From the NCBI GenBank assembly GCA_007134405.1, contig SLKW01000250.1:1-7224 (forward strand): 7,224 nt of DNA, in the 5' to 3' direction. The translations under genes and the position numbers were made by a program. Position 1 is the first letter of the stretch; each line of letters begins with the position of its first letter. Below the pieces are notes generated by a model. It ran no database searches, was not told the DNA's origin, and saw only the letters and a list, made by a program, of their open reading frames with translations. This document shows, piece after piece, positions 6,576 to 7,224 of this stretch. This DNA is from Paracoccaceae bacterium (GTDB lineage: Bacteria; Pseudomonadota; Alphaproteobacteria; Rhodobacterales; Rhodobacteraceae).

Positions 6576-6665
6576 ATGCCGAACGCTTCGGGGCCGGAGG
6601 ACCGAATGCACAGATGTCCGGCAAACTTGGATCGGGAGGTCGATCATGAACATCCACATCCCTGA
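6576..6665 (+). CDS. Possible 29-codon leader reading frame overlapping the lyase start
   Basis: ATG 6576 is preceded by AGGGGAGG (6561-6568) seven bases upstream, at least as good a ribosome site as that of the lyase gene. The frame encodes 29 residues, starting MPNASGPEDRMHRCPANL and ending in a His/Pro-rich stretch (HEHPHP). It stops at TGA 6663-6665, 17 bases beyond the lyase start codon and in a different frame. It could couple translation of the lyase to that of the transporter, or it could be a chance frame in the 84-base gap. No known peptide was recognised. Confidence 0.25.
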   Translation: MPNASGPEDRMHRCPANLDREVDHEHPHP

Positions 6666-7224
6666 ACCCGACCGCCTGCGCGCCTTGCTTGCCGAGGGGC
6701 GTCTTCTCGTGCTTCCCTGTCCGTATGACGGACTGTCGGCGCGAATGGTGGCCCGTGCAGGCTTTCCGGCCGCATTCATGGGCGGGTACGCCGTGGCGGC
6801 AGGGCGGTTTGGCTGGCCAGACATCGGTCTTGTTACTCCGACAGAGATGCTGGAAAGCGCGCGCACAATCATCCGCGCCTCTGGATTGCCGATCCTGGTG
6901 GACGGCGATACGGGCTACGGCGGCGACGCAAACATCGCGCGAACGATCACCGACCTCGCGCAAGCCGGCGCGGCGGCAGTGATGATCGAAGACCAGACCT
7001 GGCCAAAGCGCTGTGGCCATCTTCCAGGCAAGACCGTCGTGGGGCGGGACGAAGCCGTGGCGCGAATACGCGCCGCAGTCGCGGCAAGCGAGTCGACCCC
7101 GACCCGGCCACTAATTCTTGCGCGAACCGATGCCCGGGCAATAATGGGTATGGACGAGGCATTGGCCCGCGTCCGCGCCTTTGCGGCTGCAGGAGCCGAC
7201 CTCCTGTTCCTCGAAGCGCCAGAA
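6646..7224 (+). CDS. Isocitrate lyase/PEP mutase superfamily enzyme, truncated by the right window edge
   Basis: The first 193 codons of an open frame that leaves the window. The superfamily acts on C-C or C-P bonds of 2-hydroxy or 2-oxo dicarboxylates in a TIM barrel with bound Mg2+. Visible motifs: PYDGLSARMVARAGF (26-40), VDGDTGYGG (85-93) with the metal-site aspartates 86 and 88, MIEDQTWPKRCGH (113-125) with Glu115 and the catalytic KRCGH of the lyase branch (Cys123), and LILARTDAR (156-164). KRCGH argues for a lyase (methylisocitrate, dimethylmalate or related) rather than PEP mutase, but the exact substrate is not determined. The ATG has GGAGGT (6635-6640) five bases upstream. It lies 84 bases after the TRAP genes with no terminator between, so it is probably co-transcribed and acts on the imported compound or its product. 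Confidence 0.88.
   Translation, partial: MNIHIPEPDRLRALLAEGRLLVLPCPYDGLSARMVARAGFPAAFMGGYAVAAGRFGWPDIGLVTPTEMLESARTIIRASGLPILVDGDTGYGGDANIARTITDLAQAGAAAVMIEDQTWPKRCGHLPGKTVVGRDEAVARIRAAVAASESTPTRPLILARTDARAIMGMDEALARVRAFAAAGADLLFLEAPE

Overview
The window looks like chromosomal DNA from a high-GC alphaproteobacterium, most likely Rhodobacterales or a relative. I infer this from the GC-rich third codon positions, the dense head-to-tail gene packing with ATGA junctions, the tripartite TRAP transporter and the gene families present. No rRNA, tRNA, CRISPR array, insertion sequence or phage gene is visible.

Layout. (1) Positions 1-1093, minus strand: a LuxR-type transcriptional regulator. Its C-terminal helix-turn-helix reaches the left edge, so only the last residues are cut off. 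(2) Positions 1094-1242: a divergent intergenic region with an AT-rich promoter-like stretch and a nested inverted repeat that could be an operator. (3) Positions 1243-3536, plus strand: a tightly packed set of two tandem LysE/RhtB-type amino-acid exporters, a small unrecognised gene that appears to be frameshifted, and a MAPEG-family membrane protein. The joints are stop/start overlaps. (4) Positions 3739-6561, plus strand: a complete TRAP transporter. It has a periplasmic binding protein with signal peptide, a GC-rich hairpin, a small four-helix membrane subunit and a large membrane subunit; the two membrane subunit genes overlap by 31 bases. (5) Positions 6646-7224, plus strand: the first 193 codons of an isocitrate lyase/PEP mutase superfamily enzyme with the KRCGH active-site motif, cut by the right edge. 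A possible short leader reading frame overlaps its start.

How it may work together (inference). The regulator probably controls the divergent exporter operon and perhaps itself. The TRAP transporter would import an organic acid, and the downstream carbon-carbon lyase would be a catabolic step for that compound or a product of it. No obvious terminator separates the transporter from the lyase. The substrate cannot be named from this window.

No clearly new system is visible. The points most worth a second look are the frameshifted coupled gene at 2489-2970, the nested inverted repeat at 1136-1182, the short reading frame at 6576-6665, and the TRAP-lyase pairing.
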